Source: JAILLW01 sp045640905 (GTDB taxonomy: Bacteria; Bacillota; Clostridia; Lachnospirales; Lachnospiraceae). From it: 64,000 nucleotides of DNA. Shown piece by piece: positions 33,120 to 43,056 of the stretch. The notes beneath the pieces are model-generated. The model ran no database searches. It saw only the letters and a program-made list of their open reading frames with translations, and had not been told where the DNA came from. The stretch's first letter is position 1. Each line of letters starts with the position of its first letter. Made by a program: the position numbers and the translations under genes. The DNA lies in the NCBI GenBank assembly GCA_045640905.1, contig JAZUFW010000081.1:1-64000 (forward strand). The letters are read 5' to 3'.

Positions 33120-35072
33120 ATGACATCCAGTTTGCAATTCAGTTTTTGTTCCGTTATAGCTCTTCTTTGTATGGTAGGGGCTCTTACTGCCCGGAAACTT
33201 ACAAAGGGGCGTACGAATATGCTCTTTTTCCTGCTGGTAATCGCTTCTTTTCTTTCTGCGTTGTTCAACACCTGCGATGAAGCTTTCGTCTCTTGGATTA
33301 TCGAAACTAACCGCTATAATCTTTGGATACGTTATTTCGTTGAGTATATGTATTTTATTATACATAACGCCGAGGCTCCTCTATATATTCTCTACATTTA
33401 TTCATATTCCGGATTGTGGTACAGACTGACTCAGAACAAATTGGCCAAATGGGCTTTTTTGAGCCCGTATCTTATCAGTCTGGTTCTTATAGTTACGAAT
33501 GCATTTCATCATAAAATATTCTACATCGATTCGGAATTCGTGTATCACAGAGGACCTTTGATGTATGTCCTTTACGTCGCTGCGTTTGTCTATTTGGTTT
33601 TCGCGGTAATTACCGGATTCAGAACCAGGAAGCTTCTTGAAAAATCAAAGACAATATTAATATTAACTTTCATGCCGATTATGACGCTGGCTGTTTTGGC
33701 TCAGATGATTTGGCCGGCTTTGCGTGTGGATGTTTTGGCCAACATGCTTTTGATTCTCATCTTCTCTATCAGTATTCAGCGACCTGAAGACAATGTGGAT
33801 TTCGTGGTTGAGGCACAAAGTTACAATGCATTCGTTAAAGAGTGCAGAAAGGTTGCTTACAGTAAGAGCCCGACACTGTTTTTGGTATTGAAATTTACGA
33901 ATCACAAAATACTTCGTGATTCTTTGGGACTGGACAGATATTCAATGCTGCTTCACAAGATATCCAGAAAGATGGAGCAGATTTCAAAGATAATGAACAT
34001 TCATTCCGAGGTTTACTATCTCGACCACGGTGCATTCGGATTTATTTCCGATGTGAATCTGTTTGAAGAGGTTCTCGATGTAGGCCGTGTTCTTTTGGCA
34101 TACATGCAGGAGCCGATTAAGCTGGATCACCTCGAAGTTGTTCTTGATTCGAGAATATGTTTGATGCAGTTCCCCAACGATATACCTTCGATGGATTCGT
34201 TGCTGACATTTATTCATACGTTCCATGAAAAGATTCCCGACAACCACCGTGTTACGGTCCTTTCGGATATTTCGGAATCAAAGGAATTCCGTATGAAGAG
34301 CGATATGGACAAGATAATCAGCCGCGGTATTTCGAATTTCAATTTCCAGATGTACTATCAGCCGATTTATTCGATAAAGGAAAAGAAGTTTGTATCTGCG
34401 GAAGCGCTGATACGACTTAAGGATGATGAATACGGAATGGTTTCTCCCGCCTTGTTTATTCCCGAAGCGGAAGAAAGCGGTGCCATTCACCAGATCGGAG
34501 ATTTTGTTATCGAAGATGTGTGCAGATTTATCGGCAGCAGTGATTTTGAGGACCTGGGCCTTAAGTATATAGAGCTTAACTTGTCTGTTGCTCAGTGCAT
34601 CGAAGCCAATTTGTTTGAAAAGATTACAGGATACATGGAAAAATACGGTGTCCGTCCGGAACAGATTAATCTGGAAATAACGGAAACGTCCGCCGATTAT
34701 GATCCGGTTGTTACGGATGCCAATATCAAGAAATTGTCGGATTACGGACTGACGTTTTCACTTGATGATTACGGAACCGGATATTCGAACATTACGAGAG
34801 TGGTTTCACTGCCGCTTAACATCGTTAAATTGGACAAGACCTTGGTTGATGATATGGATCAGCCGATGATGTGGACCGTAATCACCAATACGGTTCGTAT
34901 GTTAAAGCGAATGAACAAAAAGATTCTAGTTGAGGGTGTCGAGGAAGAAAGAGCACTTGCAAAGTTTGCAGAAATAGGATGCGATTACATTCAGGGATAT
35001 TATTTCTCGAAACCGCTTAATGAGACCGACTTTTTAAAATTCATCTTAAAAGAGAATTTCGGGTTAGTGTAA
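33120..35072 (+). CDS. Membrane EAL-domain c-di-GMP phosphodiesterase (first of tandem pair)
   Basis: 650 residues. The N-terminal ~220 have about seven hydrophobic segments (7TM sensory type), then a degenerate GGDEF-like domain without GG(D/E)EF, then an EAL domain: SAEALIRL (Glu428), LNLSVAQC, EITETSADYD, DDYGTGYSN, KLDK, EGVEEE and QGYYFSKPL. The metal-binding and catalytic residues look intact, so it should hydrolyse c-di-GMP to pGpG. The stop and the next ATG are adjacent, so it is co-translated with its paralogue. Confidence 0.9.
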   Translation: MTSSLQFSFCSVIALLCMVGALTARKLTKGRTNMLFFLLVIASFLSALFNTCDEAFVSWIIETNRYNLWIRYFVEYMYFIIHNAEAPLYILYIYSYSGLWYRLTQNKLAKWAFLSPYLISLVLIVTNAFHHKIFYIDSEFVYHRGPLMYVLYVAAFVYLVFAVITGFRTRKLLEKSKTILILTFMPIMTLAVLAQMIWPALRVDVLANMLLILIFSISIQRPEDNVDFVVEAQSYNAFVKECRKVAYSKSPTLFLVLKFTNHKILRDSLGLDRYSMLLHKISRKMEQISKIMNIHSEVYYLDHGAFGFISDVNLFEEVLDVGRVLLAYMQEPIKLDHLEVVLDSRICLMQFPNDIPSMDSLLTFIHTFHEKIPDNHRVTVLSDISESKEFRMKSDMDKIISRGISNFNFQMYYQPIYSIKEKKFVSAEALIRLKDDEYGMVSPALFIPEAEESGAIHQIGDFVIEDVCRFIGSSDFEDLGLKYIELNLSVAQCIEANLFEKITGYMEKYGVRPEQINLEITETSADYDPVVTDANIKKLSDYGLTFSLDDYGTGYSNITRVVSLPLNIVKLDKTLVDDMDQPMMWTVITNTVRMLKRMNKKILVEGVEEERALAKFAEIGCDYIQGYYFSKPLNETDFLKFILKENFGLV

Positions 35073-37025
35073 ATGAACATTTTAACTTATGACATCTGCG
35101 CCACTGTTATCGGATTGGTTTTTCTGATTACGATGGCTATCCGCAGACAGTTCAACGATCGAAGCAACAAAATAATGTTTTTCATGCTGGTCGGAATGGT
35201 CCTTTCGGCAGTCGGAGATTTGTTTTCTTCGTATTATTCCAATATTGCCGTGGGAACAGCCTCTGCCCGGGCTATTTGCTATGTCGCAAATGTGGTTTAT
35301 TTCATAGCTCATGGCACAATATTACCGCTTTATATCATATACATATATTCCAGCAATGATATTTGGCATATTTTGAAGGCCAAGAAGTGGCTTCTTAATG
35401 CATGGGGAGCCTTGTTTGCTTTTTCTGTTGTTTTGATTTTGCAAAACGGACTTATCATCAAAGTATTCCATGTTGATGAAAGAGGCGTATATTGCAGAGA
35501 TAACGGTGTTTATATAGTATATGTGCTGGCTGCCGTATTCGGAATATGGGGTATCGCCACCATATGGAATTACCGCAAACTGATTAACAGAGATAAAGTA
35601 ATTACGCTCCTGGTCATATATCCGTTTATTGTCGGAGCTGTAATTATTCAGTTCCTGTTCCCGACATATCTGGTAGAGTCTTTTGCTGCCGCTATTGCTT
35701 TTATGGTCTTTCTGGTAATGGTCAGAATCGAGGAAAACCAGATAGATCCGATTACCGGAGCAATCAAATACAATACCGGTATTGAAAAGGTATCCAAGAA
35801 CTTTATTTCCAAAAAGCCCGTTACCGTTGTTTTGCTTAAATATGTTAATTATAAGAACATCCAGCTTTATTTGGGCCAACAGGGGTTTGACAAATTCTTA
35901 AATCAGACAACTGCCAGAATGAAACATATAGCAAAGGAAAACGGATATTCGGCTTCAATATTCTATTTGGAGTACGGCCTTTTTGCTTACCTTGGTGAAA
36001 ACGGAGGTAAAGAGCTCGCATTAAAGATAGCCGATGAAACCTACGAAGAGTTCAAAAAGGAAATTCAGATCGGTGACCTGACGGTTAAGTCACATATTCG
36101 TGTCTGCCAGGTATCCTGCCCCGAAGATATGTCCGATTTCCCGAGCCTGTTTTCAATGGGTATATCATTCCACAAGACCTTGAAGGATCGTGGACAAGTT
36201 GACGTTTTCTCCGAATTCAAGAATGACAAAGACTTTAAGATTCGTAATGAAATGAGCAGAATCATTAACAGAGGACTTAACGACGGCAATTTCGAGATGT
36301 ATTATCAGCCGATTTATTCCGTTTCGGAAAAGCGCTTTGTATCTGCGGAAGCATTAATCAGATTGAACGATCCGAAGTATGGATTTGTTCCGCCTTCATT
36401 TTTCCTGCCTGTAGCTGAATTGAACGGAACGATTCATGATATCGGTGATTTTGTACTCAAGAGCGTTATTTCATTTGTTTCAAAATATGATATAACTTCC
36501 CTGGGAATAGATTATGTTGAATTGAATTTGTCTGCTTCACAGTGCATCGAAGTAGATTTGATTGATAAAATTAAGGCATTGCTTGACGAACACAATGTTC
36601 CGCCCGAGATGATTTCGTTGGAATTGACGGAAGCAGCGGCTAACATTAACCCCGCCATTGTAGACGAGAACGTTAAGGAACTGCATGATTTTGGCATCAG
36701 AATAGCGTTGGATGATTACGGAACAGGCTATTCAAATATAAAGAGAGTTACTTCGCTCCCCATTAACCAGGTTAAGCTGGACAAGAGCTTCGTAGACATG
36801 GTTGAAAATCCCGTGATGTGGATAGTAATACAGGATACCATCAAGATGCTCAAGGAAATGGGAAAAGAAGTTTTGGTTGAAGGTGTGGAAGAGGAAGAAA
36901 TCGTAACTAAGTTTACCGAGCTTGATGCTGATTTGATTCAGGGATGCGATCTGATACAGGGATTCTATTTCTGTAAGCCGCTTCCGGAGCGTGAATTCGT
37001 CAAGTTTGTCAAGGAACATATGTAA
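35073..37025 (+). CDS. Membrane EAL-domain c-di-GMP phosphodiesterase (second of tandem pair)
   Basis: 650 residues, a paralogue of the gene upstream with the same 7TM, degenerate GGDEF and EAL layout and almost the same length. The EAL residues are kept: SAEALIRL (Glu426), LNLSASQC, ELTEAAANIN, DDYGTGYSN, KLDK, EGVEEE. Near the end a six-codon duplication gives DLIQGC-DLIQGF before YFCKPL, which the first copy lacks. The MCP gene follows 14 bases later. Copies with different N-termini probably sense different signals. Confidence 0.9.
   Translation: MNILTYDICATVIGLVFLITMAIRRQFNDRSNKIMFFMLVGMVLSAVGDLFSSYYSNIAVGTASARAICYVANVVYFIAHGTILPLYIIYIYSSNDIWHILKAKKWLLNAWGALFAFSVVLILQNGLIIKVFHVDERGVYCRDNGVYIVYVLAAVFGIWGIATIWNYRKLINRDKVITLLVIYPFIVGAVIIQFLFPTYLVESFAAAIAFMVFLVMVRIEENQIDPITGAIKYNTGIEKVSKNFISKKPVTVVLLKYVNYKNIQLYLGQQGFDKFLNQTTARMKHIAKENGYSASIFYLEYGLFAYLGENGGKELALKIADETYEEFKKEIQIGDLTVKSHIRVCQVSCPEDMSDFPSLFSMGISFHKTLKDRGQVDVFSEFKNDKDFKIRNEMSRIINRGLNDGNFEMYYQPIYSVSEKRFVSAEALIRLNDPKYGFVPPSFFLPVAELNGTIHDIGDFVLKSVISFVSKYDITSLGIDYVELNLSASQCIEVDLIDKIKALLDEHNVPPEMISLELTEAAANINPAIVDENVKELHDFGIRIALDDYGTGYSNIKRVTSLPINQVKLDKSFVDMVENPVMWIVIQDTIKMLKEMGKEVLVEGVEEEEIVTKFTELDADLIQGCDLIQGFYFCKPLPEREFVKFVKEHM
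36930..36965 (+). repeat. 18-base in-frame tandem duplication in the second EAL gene
   Basis: GATTTGATTCAGGGATGC and GATCTGATACAGGGATTC (codons 620-625 and 626-631) repeat with a few substitutions. It inserts six residues just before the QGFYF motif. Confidence 0.7.
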
Positions 37026-37039
37026 AGTGGGGTACGCCT

Positions 37040-39130
37040 ATGAAAAAGACACAGTCAGCCGAGAACCATAACGGAAAAGCAAGGGTCGGATTTTTTAACA
37101 TTCGGACCAAGATTTATTTGTGCTTTATTGTCCCGATAGTATTCATGATTATTGTCGGGCTGGTTTCATACCGCAACGCATCGGAAGGTATGAACACCAA
37201 TTTCATAGATTCTTCTACGCAAACGGTTAATATGGCTGTTTCGTATCTTGATTTGGCACTTTCGGGAGTTCAGTCCGAAGCTTTCAAATATGCTTTTGAC
37301 CCCGGAATCAAGACATATGTTCTTGGAATGCACGGAAAAAGCGACGTTGAAAAAGTCAATTACTATGACGATCAACGTTTGGTTTTCATGTCGTCTCAGA
37401 CAGTTAATTCAATGATAAAGGATATTCATCTGGTTCCCAAACAGAACATGCATATCATTACCACGTATACGGCAAATAAGATTTCCGGAGTATATGATGA
37501 ATACATCGATGCTCTGGCTCCTGTTTATGGCGATAATTTGAACGATTACCCTCACTGGATTACGAAACATGAGTTGGTAGATGAAGCGTTGGGAATTAAT
37601 TCCGATGATTATTTTGTTGCATATCAGACTCTCGATGCACAGAAAAAGTCATACATAATTGTCGATGTTCCCAAGGATGCTTTTGCCGGTATCCTTACTG
37701 AAATGAATTTCGGAAAAGGCTCGCTGGTAGGCGTTATTACCGAGGACGGGCATGAACTTTCAATGGAATGCGGCACTGATTCCGTGCAGACAGACGCCGG
37801 TAAATTTGCCAATTCCGATTTTTACAAAAATGCCAGAAACGGTTCGGAACTGTCCGCCACACAGCAGGTGGTTGTTAGCGGAGTAACATATACTTTCTTA
37901 TATCAAAAGAGCGAACTTAACGGAATGATGGTATGCGCCATGATTCCTCAGGCACTGGTTACGTCTCAGGCTGAAAGCATTAAGACGATTACCATGATAT
38001 TGGTATTGGCAGCAGCCTTTATAGCAATATTGATTGGAACACTTATCGCTAACGGAATTCAAAAGAACATGCGCCATATTTCACATAAACTTGATGAGGT
38101 AGCCAAAGGAAACCTCTCAGTTATGGTAGACAGTAAGTCCAACGATGAATTTAAGACGTTGGCCAGTTCCGCTACGAATATGGTTTCGAATAATAAGAAA
38201 CTCGTTATGAGTCTGTCCGGAACGGCAGATGAATTGGAGCAGTCTGCTTTGTCGGTTAACGAAGCCAGCGAAACCATATCGAATTATTCAACTGAGATTA
38301 CGCAGGCTATCGATGAAATCAGCATCGGTGTGGATAAACAGGCAGAGCATGCCCTTGAATGTGTATCGATTACAAATAATCTGTCCGAGAAAATTTCGAA
38401 TATTACCGATGATATTTCTTCTATAGAGAATGCTATCGGCGAAACACAGAAGATGATAAATGAAGGAACCGTTATCATCAATAAACTGCTTCAGAGCGCG
38501 CAGGATGCGGCAGACCTGACCGGCAAGGTCGGAGAAGACATCGCCAAACTGTCCGAAGAAGCTTCCGGAATCAGCGAATTCGTTGATACCATCAGTTCCA
38601 TTTCTTCGCAGACGAATCTGCTTTCTTTGAATGCTTCTATCGAAGCAGCCAGAGCAGGCGAAGCAGGAAGAGGCTTTGCTGTTGTAGCCGAAGAAATCAG
38701 AAACCTGGCAGAAAATACCTCACAGGCTACTGTTGAGATTGAACATAAAATTCAAAATATCAATTCTCGTACGGCCGATTCCGTATTGAGTGCACAGAAT
38801 GCAGCCAAGATGGTTGTATCGCAGCAGGGCGCGGTTAATGATGTGATAGCTGTCTTTACAAAGATCAACAATCACATGAAGGAACTGAGCAGAGCTTTGA
38901 TGCAGATATCGGATTCGACAAAGGAAGCAGACAAGGGCAGACTGGAGACTGTTGATGCCGTTGATAACATTTCGTCTATCATAGAGCAGACAGCAGCCAG
39001 CTCACAGTTGGTTCGTAAAATGGCTGAGAACTTGTTGAATTCGGTTGAGACTTTGGGCTCTACCGCAGATAACCTGGATGAAAAAATGCTGGGTCTTAAG
39101 AAAGAGATTTCGGCATTTACGGTGAAGTAA
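37040..39130 (+). CDS. Methyl-accepting chemotaxis protein
   Basis: 696 residues. An N-terminal membrane segment (about 17-38), an extracellular sensor region of ~270 residues, a second membrane segment (about 317-338), a HAMP domain and a long cytoplasmic signalling coil with the MCP hairpin tip SSQTNLLSLNASIEAARAGEAGRGFAVVA. Signals to CheA/CheW elsewhere in the genome. It follows the two EAL genes by 14 bases and probably shares their transcript, which links chemotaxis and c-di-GMP control. Confidence 0.93.
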   Translation: MKKTQSAENHNGKARVGFFNIRTKIYLCFIVPIVFMIIVGLVSYRNASEGMNTNFIDSSTQTVNMAVSYLDLALSGVQSEAFKYAFDPGIKTYVLGMHGKSDVEKVNYYDDQRLVFMSSQTVNSMIKDIHLVPKQNMHIITTYTANKISGVYDEYIDALAPVYGDNLNDYPHWITKHELVDEALGINSDDYFVAYQTLDAQKKSYIIVDVPKDAFAGILTEMNFGKGSLVGVITEDGHELSMECGTDSVQTDAGKFANSDFYKNARNGSELSATQQVVVSGVTYTFLYQKSELNGMMVCAMIPQALVTSQAESIKTITMILVLAAAFIAILIGTLIANGIQKNMRHISHKLDEVAKGNLSVMVDSKSNDEFKTLASSATNMVSNNKKLVMSLSGTADELEQSALSVNEASETISNYSTEITQAIDEISIGVDKQAEHALECVSITNNLSEKISNITDDISSIENAIGETQKMINEGTVIINKLLQSAQDAADLTGKVGEDIAKLSEEASGISEFVDTISSISSQTNLLSLNASIEAARAGEAGRGFAVVAEEIRNLAENTSQATVEIEHKIQNINSRTADSVLSAQNAAKMVVSQQGAVNDVIAVFTKINNHMKELSRALMQISDSTKEADKGRLETVDAVDNISSIIEQTAASSQLVRKMAENLLNSVETLGSTADNLDEKMLGLKKEISAFTVK

Positions 39131-39194
39131 TTCTGCCGTCAGAAACTGCGAAATATAAAAATTGCACAACAGGAATAGGGCGTATATCACAAAA

Positions 39195-39242
39195 GTGCAT
39201 TAAGAAAAAACGTTTTCTCGAGCAAAAAAATACAAAATGCAC
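39195..39242. promoter_or_regulatory. Operator-like palindromes upstream of the sugar ABC genes
   Basis: GTGCATT (39195-39201) and AATGCAC (39236-39242) form an inverted repeat around GAAAAAACGTTTTCTC (39204-39219), a near palindrome centred on ACGT of the kind bound by LacI/CcpA-type repressors. They lie just ahead of the promoter at 39273. The regulator is not in this window. Confidence 0.35.
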
Positions 39243-39272
39243 AAAAAAATTCCTAAAAATCCAACTAAATGC

Positions 39273-39301
39273 TTGATAACCTCTAAAAATTGCTATATAC
39301 T
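39273..39301 (+). promoter_or_regulatory. Promoter for the sugar ABC permease genes
   Basis: TTGATA, 17 bases, TATACT, about 54 bases before the first permease start. Confidence 0.65.
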
Positions 39302-39354
39302 TTCTTGGTACGTTGAAATATGCTCGGATAATGAGCAGCAAGGGAGGATGAATA

Positions 39355-40269
39355 ATGAAAGGTTTCCTGCACAACACTTGGAAACACAGAGCCCATGTTG
39401 TAATGTCATTGCCAACGTTTTTGATTTTGTTCTTTATCATGTACGTGCCTATGGCCGGATTGATAATGGCATTCAAAGATTATGATTTTACGCTGGGTAT
39501 TTTTGGCAGCCCCTGGGCAGCCCAGCACGGACTTGCCAATTTCCAATTCTTGATCGCTTCTAAAGACTTATTCTTTAGAATGACCAAAAACACTATCTTA
39601 TACTACTTATTGTTTACAGCCATCGGAACGTTTTTGAACGTAACTTTGGCAATCGCAATCGACCAGTTCTTAGTTAAGAAATTGGCCAAGACAATGCAGA
39701 CACTGATGATTATCCCCGTATTTATTTCTTATGCGGCAGTTCAGTTCATCGTTTATGCATTTATCAGTTCCGATACAGGTATTATCAATAATACCCTCGG
39801 CACCAGCACCAGATTCTATTCTACTTCTGCGTTATGGCCGTGGATATTGCTGATTGTTAAAATCTGGAAGGATACAGGTTACGGTTCCGTTTTGTACATG
39901 TCTGTTTTGGCAGGAATTGATTCGGAATTGTATGAAGCAGCGGAAATCGACGGTGCCAGCAGATGGCGCAGAATTTGGCATATCACATTACCTTCATTGA
40001 TTCCGATGATTACGGTTATGTTATTGCTTTCCGTTGGTAATGTTATGAGATCCGATACCGGTTTGTTCTATCAGGTTACCAGAAATAACGGTACCTTGTA
40101 TTCAACCACACAGGTTATCGATTCTTATGTACTTAATTCAATTATGAAGAGCTCTAACTTCGGATATACCGGTGCGGCTTCATTGTTCCAGTCGGTAGTA
40201 GGTTTACTGCTGATGCTGTTTGCTAACTGGATGGTTCGTAAGATTGAACCTGAAAACGCATTGTTCTAG
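39355..40269 (+). CDS. Carbohydrate ABC transporter permease (LplB-like)
   Basis: 304 residues, six hydrophobic segments. The cytoplasmic EAA loop reads EAAEIDGASRWRRIWHITLPSL, where the ABC ATPase docks. The MYVPMAGLIMAFKDYDF start and family layout match LplB/YtcO-type permeases for oligosaccharides. GGGAGG precedes the ATG. The second permease starts 10 bases after its end. No ATPase gene is present, so a shared MsmK/UgpC-type ATPase elsewhere is likely. Confidence 0.93.
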   Translation: MKGFLHNTWKHRAHVVMSLPTFLILFFIMYVPMAGLIMAFKDYDFTLGIFGSPWAAQHGLANFQFLIASKDLFFRMTKNTILYYLLFTAIGTFLNVTLAIAIDQFLVKKLAKTMQTLMIIPVFISYAAVQFIVYAFISSDTGIINNTLGTSTRFYSTSALWPWILLIVKIWKDTGYGSVLYMSVLAGIDSELYEAAEIDGASRWRRIWHITLPSLIPMITVMLLLSVGNVMRSDTGLFYQVTRNNGTLYSTTQVIDSYVLNSIMKSSNFGYTGAASLFQSVVGLLLMLFANWMVRKIEPENALF

Positions 40270-40279
40270 GAGGTGGCAT

Positions 40280-41212
40280 ATGAGTAAAAAGCGTGATACT
40301 TCACTTGATATTGCCCCTTCAAGAAAAGAACGGGGCGGCATTGGACAGGTAATTTTGGGATTTTTCCTTGTGTTATTTACTCTGTTCTGTGCATTACCTG
40401 TAGTGTTGGTATTCATTTCCGCATTCACGGATGAAATGTGTATCAACCAGAACGGTTTCTCTTTCTTCCCTGAGAAATGGTCCCTGAACGGTGTCAATGC
40501 CGTTTTGAGATATGGTGACAGATTACTTACATCGTACGGAATTACGATTTTCGTTACCGTAGCAGGTACATTCCTGGGATTGCTGGTTATGAGTATGTTC
40601 GCATATTCAATCAGTAGAAGAGATTTCAGATTATCCAAATTCTTATCGCTGTTTTTGTTAATTCCCATGTTGTTTAACGGCGGTCAGCTTTCAGGATATA
40701 TCTGTTTCACCACTTATTATCACTTAAAGGATAATTTGTTGCTTTTGATACTTCCTCTTTGCGTATCAACGATGAATGTTATTATCTTAAGAACATATAT
40801 CGTTAACAGCATTCCCGAGGAATTGATGGAAGCAGCTAAGATAGACGGATCCGGAGAATACAGAACATTCTTCCAGATTACATTGCCGTTGCTTAAGCCG
40901 TCACTTGCCGCTGTAGGATTTATGATGGCTACCGCATATTGGAACGATTGGCAGAATGCCATGATGTACATTACAACAGACAGCAAGAAGCCGTTGCAGT
41001 TATTACTCGTTAACATTCAGAAGAGTATTGAATTCCTGCTTAACAACAATAACGTTCCTGCTACTGTTCGTGCAGCCATGGGTGGATCAATCCCTCAGTA
41101 TTCATCAACAATGGCAACCGTTATTATCGTTATCGGACCTATCATGGTTGCATATCCTTTCTTCCAGAAGTACTTCATCAAAGGATTGACAGTAGGTTCC
41201 GTAAAGGGTTAA
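40280..41212 (+). CDS. Carbohydrate ABC transporter permease (YtcP-like)
   Basis: 310 residues from ATG 40280 with AGGAGG directly upstream. Six hydrophobic segments and the EAA loop EAAKIDGSGEYRTFFQITLPLL. The second of the heterodimeric permease pair of a CUT1-type importer. The start is chosen by the ribosome site; an earlier in-frame ATG within the upstream gene is not credible. Confidence 0.93.
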   Translation: MSKKRDTSLDIAPSRKERGGIGQVILGFFLVLFTLFCALPVVLVFISAFTDEMCINQNGFSFFPEKWSLNGVNAVLRYGDRLLTSYGITIFVTVAGTFLGLLVMSMFAYSISRRDFRLSKFLSLFLLIPMLFNGGQLSGYICFTTYYHLKDNLLLLILPLCVSTMNVIILRTYIVNSIPEELMEAAKIDGSGEYRTFFQITLPLLKPSLAAVGFMMATAYWNDWQNAMMYITTDSKKPLQLLLVNIQKSIEFLLNNNNVPATVRAAMGGSIPQYSSTMATVIIVIGPIMVAYPFFQKYFIKGLTVGSVKG

Positions 41213-41242
41213 TTAACATTTGTTCAAAATTTGTTCACATAT

Positions 41243-41271
41243 TTGACATATTTAATTAACAGTGTTAGAAT
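41243..41271 (+). promoter_or_regulatory. Strong promoter for the binding-protein gene
   Basis: TTGACA, 17 bases, TAGAAT, about 70 bases before the start, so the binding protein can be made in excess of the permeases. Confidence 0.75.
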
Positions 41272-41342
41272 CGTGTTTGATATTCATGGTCAACATAGGG
41301 TTGGCTTGGAGAATATATTTTACCAAAGGGAGGATTTTTACG

Positions 41343-42890
41343 ATGAGAAAAATCAAAAAGTTTCTTGCCGTTGCATTGGCATCTACAATGGTACTTGGCC
41401 TTGTAGCATGTGGCGGTACAGACACAGCAGCTACATCAACAGATACAGCTGCTTCAACAGCTGCTGACACAACAGCTGCTTCAACTGACACAGCTGCTGA
41501 TACAACAGCTGCAGGCGGTGCTGTAACAATTAACGTTTACAGAAACTGCTTTAACTTAGGTGCTGTTGATTCTGCAAGAACTCAGGAAGTTCAGGATGCA
41601 ATCAACGCATACATCGCTGATAAGATTAATGTTCAGATTAGTCTTACAGACGTTGGCTCAGGTGAATACACCGACAAGGCTAACCTTGCTCTTAACAACA
41701 ACGAAATTAACTTGCTCTGGACTGCTTCATGGGAAAGCACAATCGGAACAAAGGATTTGTACGCAGCTAACGCTGTTTACGATCTTACAGATCTTCTTCC
41801 CGGTTCTGCTCTTTATGATTCTATGGATGCTAACCAGTGGGAAGCTTCTAAGTACGGCGGAAAGAACTACTTCATCCCTGTTTACAAGGATAACGTAGAA
41901 GGTTACGATTTCATGTTCCGTCAGGATCTTGTAGATCAGTTCGGTTGGGATATCAACTCAGTTAAGACTTTGGCAGACCTTAAGCCTATGCTTGAAGATG
42001 CTAAGGGCGCTGGCCTTAAGTATCCCCTTCTTCTTCAGAAGACAGCTATGTTCTACAGATGGTACATCGATTCATTCGATTTCTTCACAGGCGATGCAAC
42101 ATCTAACTGGGTTGCAGTTTCTCGTGCAACAAACGAAGTTGTTGACGTAGTTACAACACCTGAATACTTAGAGTTCTGTACCTTAATGGCTGAGTACGCT
42201 GAAGCTGGTTACATTTCAGAAGACGAAGTTAACAAGGTTACAACAGATACAACAACACAGTCACAGGATTGGGCTATCTCTTGGTGGACAGACCTTCCTA
42301 ACAACGATGAAGCTGATGGACGTTACGGCCAGGATGTTACAATGGTTTCAGCTGGTAACAGATACCTCCACACAGATTCAATGCTTGGATCATGCTACTG
42401 CGTAACAGCTAACTCTACACCTGAACAGGCTCAGGCTTGTGTAGATTTCGTTGGACTTCTTTACACAGATAAGACTCTTGCTGATATGTACACATACGGT
42501 ATCGAAGGTAAGGACTTTAACTACACAGCTGAAGGTTATGTAGAAAAGGTTGCTGATGCTTCTTACAACCATTCAATGTGGGAATCAGCTAGTGCTACAG
42601 TAGTTTCTCCTGAAAGCACATCTCCTTACACAGCTCAGATGTACATCGACTTCAACTCAAGCGCTTTGATCTCTTGCGCTAACGGATTCCAGTTCGATAA
42701 GACTCCTGTAGAAGCTCAGTATACAGCTTGTCAGGCTATCTTTGATGAATACGGATTCGCTCTTGAAACAGGTGGTATCGCAGCAGCTGATGTTCAGGCT
42801 ACAATCGATGCTTACCAGGCAGCTTTGGACGAAGCTGGTTACCAGGACGTTCTTGCTGAGTTCCAGGCACAGTACAACGCTTGGAAATAG
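41343..42890 (+). CDS. ABC transporter substrate-binding lipoprotein
   Basis: 515 residues from ATG 41343 with GGGAGG upstream. Lipobox GLVACG, lipidated Cys23, then a low-complexity Thr/Ala/Asp linker (about 26-60) and a family-1-type solute-binding fold (NVYRNCFNLG..., then NEINLLWTASWE and VPVYKDNVEGYDFMFRQ). It delivers an oligosaccharide to the two permeases upstream. Codons are strongly biased to GCT, ACA, GTT and CTT compared with neighbours, as in a highly expressed gene. Ends at a strong terminator. Confidence 0.9.
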   Translation: MRKIKKFLAVALASTMVLGLVACGGTDTAATSTDTAASTAADTTAASTDTAADTTAAGGAVTINVYRNCFNLGAVDSARTQEVQDAINAYIADKINVQISLTDVGSGEYTDKANLALNNNEINLLWTASWESTIGTKDLYAANAVYDLTDLLPGSALYDSMDANQWEASKYGGKNYFIPVYKDNVEGYDFMFRQDLVDQFGWDINSVKTLADLKPMLEDAKGAGLKYPLLLQKTAMFYRWYIDSFDFFTGDATSNWVAVSRATNEVVDVVTTPEYLEFCTLMAEYAEAGYISEDEVNKVTTDTTTQSQDWAISWWTDLPNNDEADGRYGQDVTMVSAGNRYLHTDSMLGSCYCVTANSTPEQAQACVDFVGLLYTDKTLADMYTYGIEGKDFNYTAEGYVEKVADASYNHSMWESASATVVSPESTSPYTAQMYIDFNSSALISCANGFQFDKTPVEAQYTACQAIFDEYGFALETGGIAAADVQATIDAYQAALDEAGYQDVLAEFQAQYNAWK

Positions 42891-42923
42891 TCTATAGACT
42901 AGTTTCAGATTGCTGAATTTAAG

Positions 42924-42954
42924 GCCCCGAGGCATATGTCTCGGGGCTTTTTTT
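42924..42954 (+). terminator. Strong Rho-independent terminator
   Basis: GCCCCGAG / CTCGGGGC, loop of 8, followed by seven T. Confidence 0.93.
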
Positions 42955-42977
42955 ATCGAACATACTATATCTAGCGG

Positions 42978-43007
42978 TTGAAATAGAGGCTCAAAATCAA
43001 GTAAAAT
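42978..43007 (+). promoter_or_regulatory. Putative promoter for the DUF5722 gene
   Basis: TTGAAA, 18 bases, TAAAAT, just after the previous terminator. Confidence 0.45.
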
Positions 43008-43056
43008 GGTACTGTTGGCGTTGTTATGTCAACAAATAAAATTTCAGGGGGTTGTA

